A stretch of DNA of 64,000 bases, taken from Acheta domesticus (taxonomy: Eukaryota; Arthropoda; Insecta; Orthoptera; Gryllidae). Positions 35,871-47,130 of this stretch are shown here, one piece after another (position 1 is the stretch's first letter; each line of letters starts with the position of its first letter). The stretch is taken from contig JAHLJT010000631.1 of NCBI GenBank assembly GCA_031308135.1, positions 193,200,549 through 193,264,548 on the forward strand, read 5' to 3'. The translations under genes and the position numbers were made by a program. The notes under the pieces are model-generated. The model made no database searches and was not told the DNA's origin. It saw nothing but the letters and a program-made list of their open reading frames with translations.

Positions 35871-37984
35871 CAACTCCGATGTTCTTGCAGAACCAACTGC
35901 GCGTTGCGTCGTGTATTGTTTAGATTTTGGGCTTCCGAGGAAATAAAAGATGAATCGTTAGAGTTTTCGAATTGTGTATAGCTGTTCGTGATTGTTTACA
36001 AAATACGAGCGGTATTCTTGAAGTTTTGAAAATCTGGCTAGTCTTCTAAGAATAAATAGTCCGTGTCGTTTGCTAGAGATCTGAATTTAAAATATTTTTA
36101 GACAGACACTAGTAAAAGCGGTTACTTTTAGGGCAGGCACAGCATGTTGAAAGTTCAATTCTTAGCACCAGTGCTAAAAGTGAGTTGATTCTCAAATGTT
36201 CAGATAAAACTGTGAATGTATCAAAGGAAACAAAATACTCTCATTTTGTCAGCTGCAGTTGTTATTAATGCAAACCGGTACCAAATTTAGTGATTGGAAA
36301 GGGAAGTCAATACGAGTGTTTATAAATAGTGTATGAATCACGTGAAACTTTTTACGAAAATTTTTCTTGTTCGTATCATAAATAACTGTTATGACCATTC
36401 TTGCGATCACTTGTTACATTCATTAACTTTTGTATTCGCAAGTATTAAAGTGACAATGAGTTTCATGCTCACTTGGGAACTATTCGGATCTGCGGGTCAA
36501 AGGCCATACGTTGGGGCTTTCATAAATTGTTAGATGTTGTGAATGGAAAATCGGCATTTACAGCACTTGAAAGTTACAGTCGGTAAGAAAAGAGACTGTT
36601 GAATGCTGTGGATGAACTTCGAACAATACGAGGATAGAATGTTAAGTCATTTGCTAGGGATCGGAATCAAAACTTTATTCACTGTTGCTGCTTCAATCAT
36701 TACTTATATTGTAACCACATTTGCTCAGAGTTTGTGTCATTTTACTAGTTTCTGCTTCTTACAGTTTTTTATAATTATTGTCGAACAACTCTGACATTAA
36801 CTGATGAACTACTCTGACATTATTACCTTTCAAATAATTAAATAGAACAACGAGAAAAATGTTGGCATCCTTGCGATATATTCTTACCCTGCATTTAACC
36901 TATTATTATTTCTTATTGATACCTGGAAATTATAGCTCTCTAATTAAAGAAAACAACTAACATAATAATACAAATTATTCGTTTTAAGCAGATGCTACCT
37001 ACGACTAAACGTCAAGTTTGGCTGAGAATTTAGAAAAGTGACAGTTGTATAAGTACAATTACACATATTCAATATTTTTAAATAAGTGAAAGAAGATTAC
37101 AATTGAAAATAATTTAAATTCGAGAACAAATTGATATGCAGATAATATAATAATTTTTACAAAAATAAGTATTCTGATATCGAAGGAATAATAATTTCAC
37201 TGTAAGTTACATAAGGAAAAATGAAGTTGGGAGTTCAAATAAAATGGAGAATTAGTGTAATAAATGGAGCTCTTGTCAAATTCCATATGGTGGCGTGTAA
37301 TTACATCTTTTATGGAAAATAATTATTTAAGGAAAATACGTACAGGTAAATACGTAATGTAACTTGAATTCCTTTACTAACAAATTAAACACAGAGGCTT
37401 GTGAATACGTAACTGTAGCATTAAAGTGAAGGAAGAAGAAACTAAAAAAAATACAGAAAAAATATTTGTAGAGAAAAATGCTATTCACAAACTATTTTTT
37501 CACCGTGTAAAACATTAAAATTCTGTCTGCGAGTGAAAGACAAAATTTCTAATCTACAGTGTCTCTAGCAGAAGTGGCTTGTGGCGTCTCAGTGTATGCA
37601 CGTGAACTCACAAACACACTCATACGTAACCTCGTCCACAGATACCCGCACACTCTGCAACGTATCCAACAAAAAGTCCTTTCATTGGGCACTCACTGAA
37701 TGCTAATCTGTAGTCCCAACTTCCCTGCCGTCGCGTCGGCGCCGGAGGAAGACAAGCCACCCGCACTAATGCCTGCGCTGAGGGCGAATACAATTTAGAA
37801 TCCACAAATAAAGCATACGCATTTTCCGCTCCGTAACCCTTTTGCTCTTTGAGAAAATCGCGGCTTTACATCTTCCCGCCGCTGCAAAATCCCGGGCCTC
37901 TGCCGTCCATTGAGCCCACGGAATGAGACGCCGCGGCGGTGGAGTTAGCGCTGAAGGTAGAGGTGGTGGATGCGGCAGCAAGTT
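35871..37984. other. AT-rich DNA, single-copy within each haplotype
   Basis: No recognised gene. A 63-codon frame at 36,603-36,794 (hydrophobic second half) is unchanged in copy B apart from one synonymous change, but alleles this close are uninformative. A 12-bp indel separates the copies at about 36,250 (CAGCTGCAGTTG present in A, absent in B). GC rises from about 37,650. Confidence 0.45.
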
Positions 37985-38820
37985 GGATGTCGGAGGCGCT
38001 GGTTGAGGTGACATTGTCGGTTAAGGTGGCGTGGTCGGTTGAGGTGGCGTTGCTTGTGGAGATGGCATTGTTAGTTGAGGTGGCATTGTTGGTTGAGGTG
38101 GCATTGTTGTTGAGGTGGCATTGTTGTTGAGGCGGCATTGTTGGTTGAGGGGGTATTGTTGGTTGAGGTGGCATTGTTGGTTGAGGTGGCATTGTTGGTT
38201 GAGGTGGCATTGTTGGTTGAGGTGGCATTGTTGGTTGAGGTGGCATTGCTAGTTGAGGTGACATTGTTGAGGTGGCATTATTAGTTGAGGTGGTATTGTT
38301 AGTTGATGTGGCATTGCTAGTTGATGTGACATTGTTGAGGTGGCATTGTTAGTTGAGGTGCCATTGTTGTTGGATGTGGCAATGTCGGTTGAGGTGGCAT
38401 TGTCGATTGAGGTGGTATTGGTTGAGGTGGCATTGTCAGTTGAGGTGGAATCGTTGGCTGAGGTGGCATCGTTGGCTGAGGTGGCAGCGTTGGCTAAGGT
38501 GGCGTTGTTGGTTGAAGTGGCGTTGTTGGTTGAAGTGGCATTGTTGGTTGAAGTGGCGTTGTTGGTTGAAGTGGCATTGTTGGTTGAAGTGGCATTGTTG
38601 GTTGAAGTGGCATTGTCGGTTGAAGTGGCATTGTCGGTTGAGGTGGCGTTGTCGGTTGAGGTGGCATTGTCAGTTGAGATGACACTGTCAGTTGAGTTGA
38701 CATTGTCGGTTGAGGTGGCATCGTTGGCTGAGGTGGCGTTTTTGGTTGAGGTGGCATTGTCGCTTGAGGTGGGATTGTTGGTTGAGGTGGCATTGTCGGT
38801 TGAAGTTCTTGGTTGAGGAA
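37985..38820 (+). repeat. 18-bp minisatellite GGTTGAGGTGGCATTGTT, about 46 units
   Basis: Units vary at GAGG/GAAG, GGCATT/GGCGTT and TTGTT/TTGTC/TCGTT. Shorter 12-15-base partial units occur near 38,100 and 38,265. The 18-bp period keeps frames open on both strands: (VEVALL)n and (LRWHCW)n forward, (NNATST)n and (TMPPQP)n reverse. Copy B is about 72 bp shorter here. Confidence 0.95.
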
Positions 38821-39100
38821 GCATTGTTGGTTGTGAGGCGCTGTTCGCGGTCGAGTTGGTGTTAGTGGATGAAGCGGTGCTACCGGTTTAGGGGCTGTTG
38901 GCGTTTGAAGCGGTGTTGGCGTTTGAGGCGGAGTTGGCGGTTGAGACGATGGGTGGGACGATGTGGGAAGTTGAGGAGGAGTGGGCGGTTGAGGCAGTAT
39001 GGATGATTAAGTTGGAGTTGGTGACTGAGAAGTTAATGGCAGTTGTGATTGGCGGTTGAGGTGGTATTGGCGGCTCAGGTGATGTTGATAATATTGGCAA
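38821..39100 (+). repeat. Degenerate continuation of the 18-bp array
   Basis: GTTGGCGTTTGAAGCGGT and GAGTTGGCGGTTGAG words at irregular 18-24 base spacing. Copy B lacks one 18-bp unit here, at the position of 38,898-38,930. Confidence 0.6.
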
Positions 39101-41015
39101 TGTTAATCATCTCGATGGAGATGAGTCAGACTTTGGGAGGCTAAGAATGTGAAGACTGGTATGCCGGAATGAGAAACACAGGTGCGTACCTGGAACAGAT
39201 GAAGCCGATGCTGGTGGATTAAAAAGCTTCTTCCAGGGGCAAGAGATGAAGCAAGAATTGGGAAACGGTTGAAATGGAGCATATGAATTAGAAGCTATGG
39301 AATGATGGAACAAGCGACGGGATGAATACGCGGATGTTGCAAAAATACTTGCTTTACTGTATATATCTCGCTGTTTAGTAGGATAAGAAGAGAAAATACT
39401 GAAAACATTTTCATTATAAGGAGATAACAGGTTTTAATGAGTTTTATTTATAAAAAAAACGCATTTACATTAAGCAAATTCAATTCATTTTGTAATTTTT
39501 ATAGACTCTACATTGGAATATTCGAGGCGCATCCTGAATATTCCTAGGCCGTCAACAAAAAGAAAATAAAAAATTCATGGTAAATATATCACATGTTGCA
39601 CTATCTTCTCTCGTAATCAAAATGGGGACATATGTCATACCTTGGCATCAACAAGTGAATCTCCGTGTTATAGAAGTCAGCCTCCTCAGGTACAGATTGC
39701 ACGTAGTACGGATGTAGATAAGTGTTTGACAGCAATATGCAATCACCTGCGCCTCTGTCATACGCGTAATTCTGGCTGAACAGAAACTTCTTGAAGTCGA
39801 AGAAAATATTGAAATCACTATATTTACATTCTGGGCCTGATTCGGACTACAGAGTCGATGGTCAAACAACTCCCTGCTCAATGCTGCAAACGATCTACAG
39901 TGAGACGCGCCGTTTGTAGCCGACTGTTTGAGCAAGGTTTTAAAAGCCTGAAACTGCTTCCCCCTTTCGAGCGAATTGTATATCAGAACACGTCCATTTA
40001 ATTAATTTTATCAGAGCATGCTTTTAAGATCGACATTTTCGTTTTATCAAGGATTTTAAGTTACGATAATTTTACTGATATAGTTTAAAGAAAATATAAA
40101 CAACAGTAAAACAAAAAAAAGTCTATAATTATAAAAAGAGAATATGTTTAAAGCAAATAGATATGAAACCAGAAAAAAGATCAATTGGAAGGGATTATTA
40201 CCTTGTACGGTAATGAAGATATTTTGTCAAATTAAAGAACTCGTAAGAAGGCTTTTAAAAGTTATGTCTGAGTTAAACATCTAATAGTATATCTCATCTT
40301 ACCAGCATCAAATCAGTCGAACTGTAGTAGTATATCATGAGACAGACTCATTTGGACTCACAGGAACTTTGACTAAAGAGAAGTCATCGTCGAAAGATGT
40401 CTTCATTAAAAGCACTGTTGAACCATCAAACTTACTTTTAAATTATCTAATTTCGTGGAAATGAGAGAAGAAACAGGTTAATTCTCTTTACTGAATAATA
40501 GAGTGTTTTGGACAGGCATAATTTTTACGAAGTTTATTTTTGTTATTGCTTAATGCGGAAAGAGAGAAATGCTTTCAGAAGTAAATGCTGGCTGGGTGTG
40601 GCAAACGAAGTTTGCTTATGAAAGGCAATTGCCTTTTTGTACAAAAGTCTACGTAGTTACTGAATTTCTCGTTTTCTGCGTATCAAGCAACGTGCATCTC
40701 GAGTGACATGAAGTAGGCTTTTAAAAAATGTAAACTAACGGTGCTCCAACAGCGCATTATTACTCATATTTTTGTAATGATTGGGTAATATTGAAATTTA
40801 TTTTCCTTTGTACAACTAATTCTGCAGCCATCTAGAAACATTATCTCCAACAAAAGTAGTCACAGATACTGAAACTAGATATTTTAGAAATTTAGTAGAC
40901 TAATGATACCAGACCGTATTCCATTACTGCAAGCACTTATTTCTGTATTACAGTAAATAATTTAAACAAAATTAGTCTCCTATTTGGAATTCGTAAAACC
41001 AGCTTTGTATCTGAA
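39101..41015. other. AT-rich non-coding DNA
   Basis: No gene is recognised. Minus frames at 39,107-39,313 and 39,648-39,935 are largely shared with copy B but have no family signature. About 39,640-39,930 has a balanced base composition compared with its AT-rich surroundings. Confidence 0.4.
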
Positions 41016-41232
41016 GTAATGAAAGAAGTCATCTCCAACTTAATAAACTCATATTTATTTAGAGAGCCGGCTTTTGACGGCTTTGTCATCATCATCAGTC
41101 TCGGTTCCGACTTTCGACGGCTTTGCCGTCATCATCAGTATCGGGACCGAGACTGATGATGACGGCAAAGCCGTCAAAAGCCGGCTCTCTGAATAAATAT
41201 ATTAAGTTGACGGAGATGACTTCTTTAATTAC
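41016..41232. repeat. Inverted repeat with three hammerhead-like cores
   Basis: The left arm (41,016-41,105) and right arm (41,146-41,232) are imperfect reverse complements, sharing AGAGAGCCGGCTTTTGACGG and GAAGTCATCTCC. They are separated by a 40-base loop that carries a third copy of the central module. Each module reads CTGATGA, T, a GACGGC-AAA-GCCGTC hairpin, then GAAA (loop copy, minus strand 41,111-41,138) or AAAA (right arm, + strand 41,153-41,180; left arm, minus strand 41,071-41,098). CTGATGA...GAAA is the hammerhead catalytic signature; the extra T before stem II is atypical. Copy B has a single module only. Confidence 0.85.
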
Positions 41233-41519
41233 TCCATGTTATTACGTCAACAACCCCGCATCAGAATTCCCACACTTCACTTTTGTAAATCTGTATTTAC
41301 GAAACTTTTTCGATATCAGGGCACCTCTAAAACGTGTATTTTCGTCAAAATCTTGACATCGACTTTTTGCATTATTATAATACTTTCTCTACACTGCATA
41401 CACGAGAAAGTAGAAAGATATTGTTAAGGAGCCGTGGTTGAAGAATGATACAATGTTTTTTTATCTATAGGTGTAGAAATATAATGTGTAGTAATTCGTG
41501 TGGTAAATTAATCGCAGCG

Positions 41520-41635
41520 GGTTTTTTCTCATGCTAATGGGTAACCCAGGTACATTCCAACGGCTGAGCACGCCCCAGTCTGGAAAAGTTCTAAGCTCTT
41601 CTCTGGTCTCCCAACAAGTGTTGTAGGTGTAGTGC

Positions 41636-41666
<31 letters not shown>

Positions 41667-41890
41667 GGGTGAGGATATGGCAAGGAAGAGGAAGGAAAAA
41701 TTTCTCGCGGTCCGTGGCTCGTTTTTTAATGTCCTACTCCCACATTCGCTTGGTGCCAACGGAAAACTAGCGATCAGAACATTCGGTCACTAGGATTCTC
41801 TTCCACACTGCAGCTAAGTTCAACCTAGATATCTAGCTAGGGTCTTTAAACATGTCACCGACGGGGCTCAAACCCTCGGACCTGGATAAA
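41520..41890 (-). mobile_element. SINE-like dispersed repeat, family A, copy 2
   Basis: On the minus strand, CCGAGGGTTTGAGCCCCGTC (a degenerate B-box, GGTTTGAGCCC) is followed by CTAGTTTTCCG, AACGAGCCACGGACCGCG, TTTTCCTTCCTCTTCC, TATCCTCACCCC, a CA microsatellite and GAGCTTAGAACTTTTCC. This order matches the copy at 4110-4400. The tRNA-like start and Pol III box support a SINE; the A-box is not recognisable. Confidence 0.65.
41637..41662. repeat. (TG)13 microsatellite, length-polymorphic
   Basis: Thirteen TG units here; the equivalent site in copy B (about 58,838-58,856) is short and interrupted by TA. It lies within the SINE-like copy. Confidence 0.95.
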
Positions 41891-43389
41891 GTGTAAATGA
41901 ACAGTATAATCTTATATGTAAATGTATGTCGTTTCCTGATTTTTCATCTACTTTAAGAAAAGTTTTATATTTATTCACTTTGTATACTTACTGCCGACTG
42001 TTTCAGTACCTTACATCATGGTGCTCCCCTTTACACTTTTCCTAAAGCTGTTTCATCGAAAGTATCTTATCAGACTTCCTATTCGTCTATTAGGCTCTAA
42101 ATTTTCCGCTTCCCTAATCTCACTATTAACTACTGAGCTTTTTTTTCCCTTTAGGACTCACCTTCACTATAAAATGCCAATATTTGGTGAATCTCCTTGC
42201 ATTTTTTCAGGCTATTAGCTTATCAGTTTAACAATAACTTATTTATCCCCAAAGCCCCTTACCAAGATTATCTGCTTTCGGCATCCAACTCTACATGGTA
42301 CCTGGTATCTCAAATGCCCGAATTCAACTGCCTATACTCCACTTTTATTTCCTTCAACATTTCTTATCTCTCTGAATTCCATTGCTTCATTCAATGCGAG
42401 TCCTGTTTACCTTGAATGAAAACTCTTCGTCGCCTTCGAATACCTTAATATCATCTCATCGTCGCCTCGCAAACGGTTGTCAACAAGCAAGCTGCCAATT
42501 ACTCCACCTGCGCCGCTCTCGACATTCAGAATTTCCCTTCCCTTCTCTTGATTCGTCCCAGTGGCCTGTCAAGGACTTTAAACTACCTTGTGCCATTCTG
42601 TGCTTAAATCATTTGCTCTTTCAGGCTCTAACCGTCTCAACGGTTCGCTCTCTTCATTTGCTTTTTTACTACCTGGGTTCTCCGTCGCCTCTTTATCACA
42701 TTATCAATCATCCACGTACCTCCCCTACGTCTAAAAAATCACCTTCCTCAACCTTAGCCAGGGTCTCGTTCGGTCGCTGGGTATGACAGAGTAACATCCC
42801 ATGCTTCTGATGTCTCCTTCGCATTTTCTTAATTTATGACTTATTCCGCTTTCACAGCGTTCTCTATTTCAGGCGCTGACCCTCTGCACACCTATTCACG
42901 GCTCTGGCCTATCCGCTCTATCCGCCTATCCGCTGGCCTACCGCATCCTTATTCCAAGTTCCAAGTCTCCCGCCGTCTTCACACTCTCAAATTAACCACT
43001 TCGTTCTTGTCGCACTAGTCGGTTGCTAGATCGCATGTGCCGTAGTGCGATCTAGAAACCTAACATCCCTTTTGGCTGAAATAGTAATCTTCCCAACTCT
43101 CACACTTCCCTTCCACCAGGAGGCCTTTCCAGTTCCCTGTCTCTAAATTCCCCCACCACTCGGGACGCCTTCGGATCCAACTATCTTTCTCTCTCACCTG
43201 TAGTTCAGTGTCGCTCGGCGTTTAGCCACCCACACCATCCACTCCGCCTAAGTCTCAGTCGTCTCTGATAACTCTTTCCTCACTCCTCCCCTCGGGCCCC
43301 CACATCAACACTCCCGCTCTCACCTTGTAGCATTCGCCGCCTCCTCTTCCACCCGTCCTCCTGGTCCCCCTTTTTTCCTCCCCAGCGCG
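41891..43389. other. Pyrimidine-rich non-coding tract
   Basis: From about 42,000 the + strand is persistently C/T-rich (TTTCCTTCAACATTTCTTATC, CCCTTCTCTTGATTC), unlike the flanking AT-rich DNA, and grades into C-rich CpG DNA. TTTCAGGC recurs near 42,205, 42,619 and 42,867, resembling a splice acceptor, but no matching exon is seen. Frames up to 134 codons have no known domain. Confidence 0.45.
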
Positions 43390-44290
43390 CGCGCCTCCCG
43401 AGCCGCCATCCGCCCCCTTCGCCCTCATCTCGGGCTCGCGTTCCCAGGCGCGGCGCCCGCCCCCGCCGCCATCTCCCTAAAGAACGCTGCAATAACATTA
43501 AGCCCAGGCAAATCCGGCGCACTGGAATCCCGCCAAATTAAAAACATCGATTACTGCTCGGCGGCGGCGACGGTGGCGGAAGCGGAGACGGTGGTGGAGG
43601 CGGAGACGGTGGCCGCGACGGTGGCCGCGACGGTGGTGGCGACGGGTGGCGGCGACGGTGGCGGCGACGGTGGCGGCGACGGTGGCGGTGACGGTGGCGG
43701 CGACGGTGGCGGCGACGGTGGCGGCGACGGTGGCGGCGACGGTGGCGGCGACGGTGGCGGCGACGGTGGCGGCGACGGTGGCGGCGACGGTGGCGGCGAC
43801 GGTGGCGGCGACGGTGGCGGCGGCGGCGGACGGTGGCGGCGACTGGTGGCGGCGACGGTGGCGGCGACGGTGGCGGCGACGGTGACAGCGGTGGAGGCTG
43901 TGGTGGTGGCCTGTGGCGGTGGTGGGCGGCGGCAGAGGCGGTGGAAGTGGTAGCGGCGGTGGCTGTGGTGGCGGCAGCGGTAACGGTGGAGGCGGTGTGG
44001 CAGTGGAGGTTGGGGTGGAAGCAGCGAGTGAGGGGAGGGGGCAGAGGCGGCGATGGCAGCGACATGATCCGTGTCCGCGTGTCTGTGCGTGCCGTCGCCG
44101 CCTACCCCGGCCGACTCCGCCGCCTAATTAGGCTTGGCCGCAAACGCCCGCGCAGAAGGCGCCGCAACGCCTGTCTATGCGCTGTAATTAGCGCACTGCG
44201 TAGGGAAAACTCAGCTGCTTTCGGGTGGCTCGTGACGCCGCGCATTCCGAGTCTAGCTCTGGAGACTAGGGCAACAACCCGCCTGAAGAA
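43390..44290. other. CpG-rich island with 12-bp array
   Basis: C-rich up to 43,500, then G-rich from 43,562 to 44,060, then balanced CpG DNA with two TAATTA palindromes: CCTAATTAGG at 44,123-44,132 and GCGCTGTAATTAGCGC at 44,179-44,194. Frames are open on both strands. The island is present in both copies. Confidence 0.65.
43565..43880 (+). repeat. 12-bp minisatellite GGCGGCGACGGT, about 26 units
   Basis: A regular centre, with GGCCGCGACGGT and GGTGGAGGCGGAGAC-type units on the left and a short disruption at 43,820-43,848. Copy B is about 149 bp shorter. (GGDG)n, (ATVA)n and (RHRR)n frames are by-products. Confidence 0.95.
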
Positions 44291-46740
44291 GTCCATTACT
44301 AGACATTAGTAAATTATGTGAACCAAATGACTATTATAATTATAGCTAATTAAAAAAACTTATTTACCCTCTTTTGTAGTTATATTTATTTCATGAAGCA
44401 AATTATTAGGTAGAGGCAAATTAGCATGTAATTGGAAGTCTGTGCAAAACCATACGGTACGTCCTTCAGATCCAACAAAACGTCTCTTGTTAACAAAGGA
44501 CATTTTACATTCGCAGTCCTTTCCAACCTTTTCTATGTGGAATAGTGGTCTTATACGAAATGGAGGCTCGATCACTCTTTGGATTAAAAGTGACATGAAA
44601 GAAATTTCATTTTATTGTAATAAGACATTAGCTCCCATGGGCATTTAAAAATTACGCAGTCCTTCTTCTTTCCTTTTCCCAAAGTCGCGTAAAAGATAAT
44701 TTTTCACTTTTTCTAATTTTTTTCCGTCCACAGAGGAAGTGAAATATTACATAAAATATTATAGAAAGGTAAAACATTCAAAATGTATGCAAATTTTTGT
44801 AGAAACATTAGAAGCTGTTCTTGAGAAAAAGTCGTATGAACGTCTGCAAGAAAGTGCAAATTAGAGTTGATTATCAAAGAAAACTATAGAGACTTTGAGA
44901 ATCTGTCCGTGTGTTCATTGGCCCATCTGTTAATCTATTCTACAGTCTGTCTGCTATCTACTAGACTGCTCTCTACCTGGCTGCCCATCTGCCTGTCTTT
45001 CCGTCTGGCCGTCGTCAATGAGAGTGCCTAAACCGTTCACACGATTTTCTCCAAAATTGATATACCCCATCGATCTGGACGAACTCGAGACCCAGCCAGT
45101 TTAAAACCGATGTTTCGATCCTTGGTGATACTTTGAATGAAGATGACATTTTAAAACTTTTCTCAAAAATGGTTCCAAATTTATTTATTCAAATTTGTTC
45201 TTTGATAGCGTAAATGACGCTTTGAAGAGTGACAGATATCATTTTTCGTTGAAATGCATAATTTTTCTTAAACAGATACTAAATTCTAATTTTTTCTTTG
45301 TACAGGTGACTATTCAAGTATAATAAATTGAAGATAGAATGATCTGTGTTAATAAAATCCTTTTTTCAAACACATGTTGAAATATAGTTATGTACTATAT
45401 TTTGAAATTATGAGTAGTTTTCGAGTAATATTGTATAAAATTTAAGCATTTTTTACCAATAATTATTTTGAAAACGACTACTTTGTTAAACATTATCGTA
45501 TGTATTAAATAACTGTAGAAGAAATGGTGCTGGCCCTATTTTTGATGAATTATTTCTGTTTTCAAAAAAGCAAAACTTCCCCATATTGAAATTGAGTGTT
45601 AAAAGTAGAGATTTTTTGTTAAAAAAAATCTGTTTTAAATAAAAAGATCTTTAAGAAAGGCCATATACATATTTTGATGAAAGAGCGTAGTTGTCACGTC
45701 ATTTCTGCTTGAAGATAATGTAATTTATTTTAAAAAATCTCAAAAGTGGCTCCACATTTTTTCTCTGTTTTTTCTCGTCTATAGAAAATAGTGCTTAAAA
45801 ATAGTGCAGTTTCTATTTCCGTTAAACGTTCGGCATTTTTTGAAAATTGCAAAACTTAGAAACAATGCGAGAAAGTATGTGCTGCTGTAGGAAAACTAGT
45901 GTTCTTGCGGTTTGTGGTTACCTGAATAAACTTTTATATCTTAGTGAGTTATGATACGAATACATTTTATATCTTAATGAGTAGTTATCTTAGTTACCCG
46001 ATACGAATAAACTTTTATATATTGAGGCCGTTAGTGCCAAATTGGGGAAAACACATCAAAGAAACCAAAGAGAATGAGTTTGTACTGGCGGTTCGTGGTT
46101 GGAGATTGTATGAGATTTTGAGTATTACAACACTGTGGTAATTTGCGAGAAAAAACTGGGAAACCGAAAAATTGGCCAATTTGATGTGGAGTTTAAACAT
46201 GCGGTGAATGGTGTTACAGAACCGATATCCGCCTATCCACGCAGCGGAACCTCGGATTTTAATCGATATATCGTTTCATATTAAAGTTGGTTTATAAATT
46301 TCACATGATAATATCGTGGCTTTAGATATTAATGATTGAGGCAAATCCACTAACTACCGTGTTTATTTTGAAAATGTTTGAATCCCTTCGCCACTTGTTC
46401 TCTTTTTTCAGCTCTCTCAATAATTTATTCTTTAAATTAGTCACACGATTACATAAATTATGAACTTTTCAAAAGTAGGAAATATTTGTTAGGGTAATTC
46501 GTTTTGGTAGATGTCACTCATTGCCAATTAATAATTTTCGTTCAATACTTCTCTTGCCGTAGTTGTTGAAGCGTGTTGTACCTTAATAAAAAAATTGTGA
46601 ATGAGTAGAAGATTCTTGAACACAGAAATTTTCTACACGGATTCTGGTGAATTTCAGCGTACTTTTAGCTGTACTTCAATGAAATGTTTTTTATTCATAA
46701 TAATTTTATGGGTATATTTGCCTTTAACTAATTAAAGTAG
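44291..46740. other. AT-rich non-coding DNA
   Basis: No gene is recognised. Near 44,905-45,020 CTGTC/CTGCC words recur (an eroded tetranucleotide repeat). Two 68-78 codon frames on opposite strands at 44,360-44,648 are retained in copy B but are mutually exclusive and unrecognised. Confidence 0.45.
45924..46025 (+). repeat. Short tandem repeat, about 3 units of 34-47 bp
   Basis: GAATAAACTTTTATAT or GAATACATTTTATAT starts at 45,924, 45,958 and 46,005, each preceded by GATAC or a similar word. It is also present in copy B at 62,959-63,060. Confidence 0.75.
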
Positions 46741-47130
46741 CGGTGCGGGCGGGGGCAGCGTGACGAGGGGTCAGCGGGGCGAGGGCGCAGCAGTCCAAGG
46801 GGGCAAACGGGGCGGGGGTGGCAGCGGGGCGAGGAGGCAGCGGGACGCGGTGGAGGTGGGTCGGCGAGGGGGGGCGGCAGGGCTGCGGGGGCCGGCAAGG
46901 TGGCGGGGAGCGGCATGGGTGGCGGCAGGGGCGGTTGGACGGTGGGGCGGTGTCATGGGGGCGGTGGCATGGAGGGCGGTGGCATGGGGGCGGTGGCATG
47001 GAGGGCGGTGGCACGGGGGGTGGCATGGGGGGCGGTGGCATGGGGGCGGGTGATGGTGGGGCGGCGGCAGGGACGGTGGGGCGGTGGCAGGGGGCGGGTG
47101 ATGGCGGGGCGGGTGATGGCAGGGTGGCGA
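46741..47130 (+). repeat. Irregular G-rich minisatellite (GGTGGCATGGGGGC-type)
   Basis: GGGCGGTGGCATGG and GGTGGCATGGGGGC words recur at about 14-16 base spacing at 46,955-47,050. On the left side GGCAGCGGGGCGAGG-type units are looser. Copy B reaches this array at the window end. Confidence 0.8.

Larger units (their letters stand above)
34961..46958 (+). repeat. Duplicated segment, copy A (probable haplotype 1)
   Basis: It aligns end to end with 52,624-64,000. The coordinate offset moves from 17,663 at the left end to about 17,042 at the right, through array contractions and one 204-bp indel. In the 300 bases from 36,541 I count three substitutions and no indel against copy B. The left limit is set only by the gap edge in copy B and the right limit only by the window end, so the true homologous block is probably longer. 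Confidence 0.95.

Noticed and set aside
41855..41885. tRNA gene on the minus strand
   Set aside because: A degenerate B-box within a dispersed repeat; no cloverleaf.
42000..42786. Spliced gene using the recurrent TTTCAGGC acceptor-like words
   Set aside because: Spacing is irregular, no convincing exons lie between, and frames differ between the two copies through small indels.
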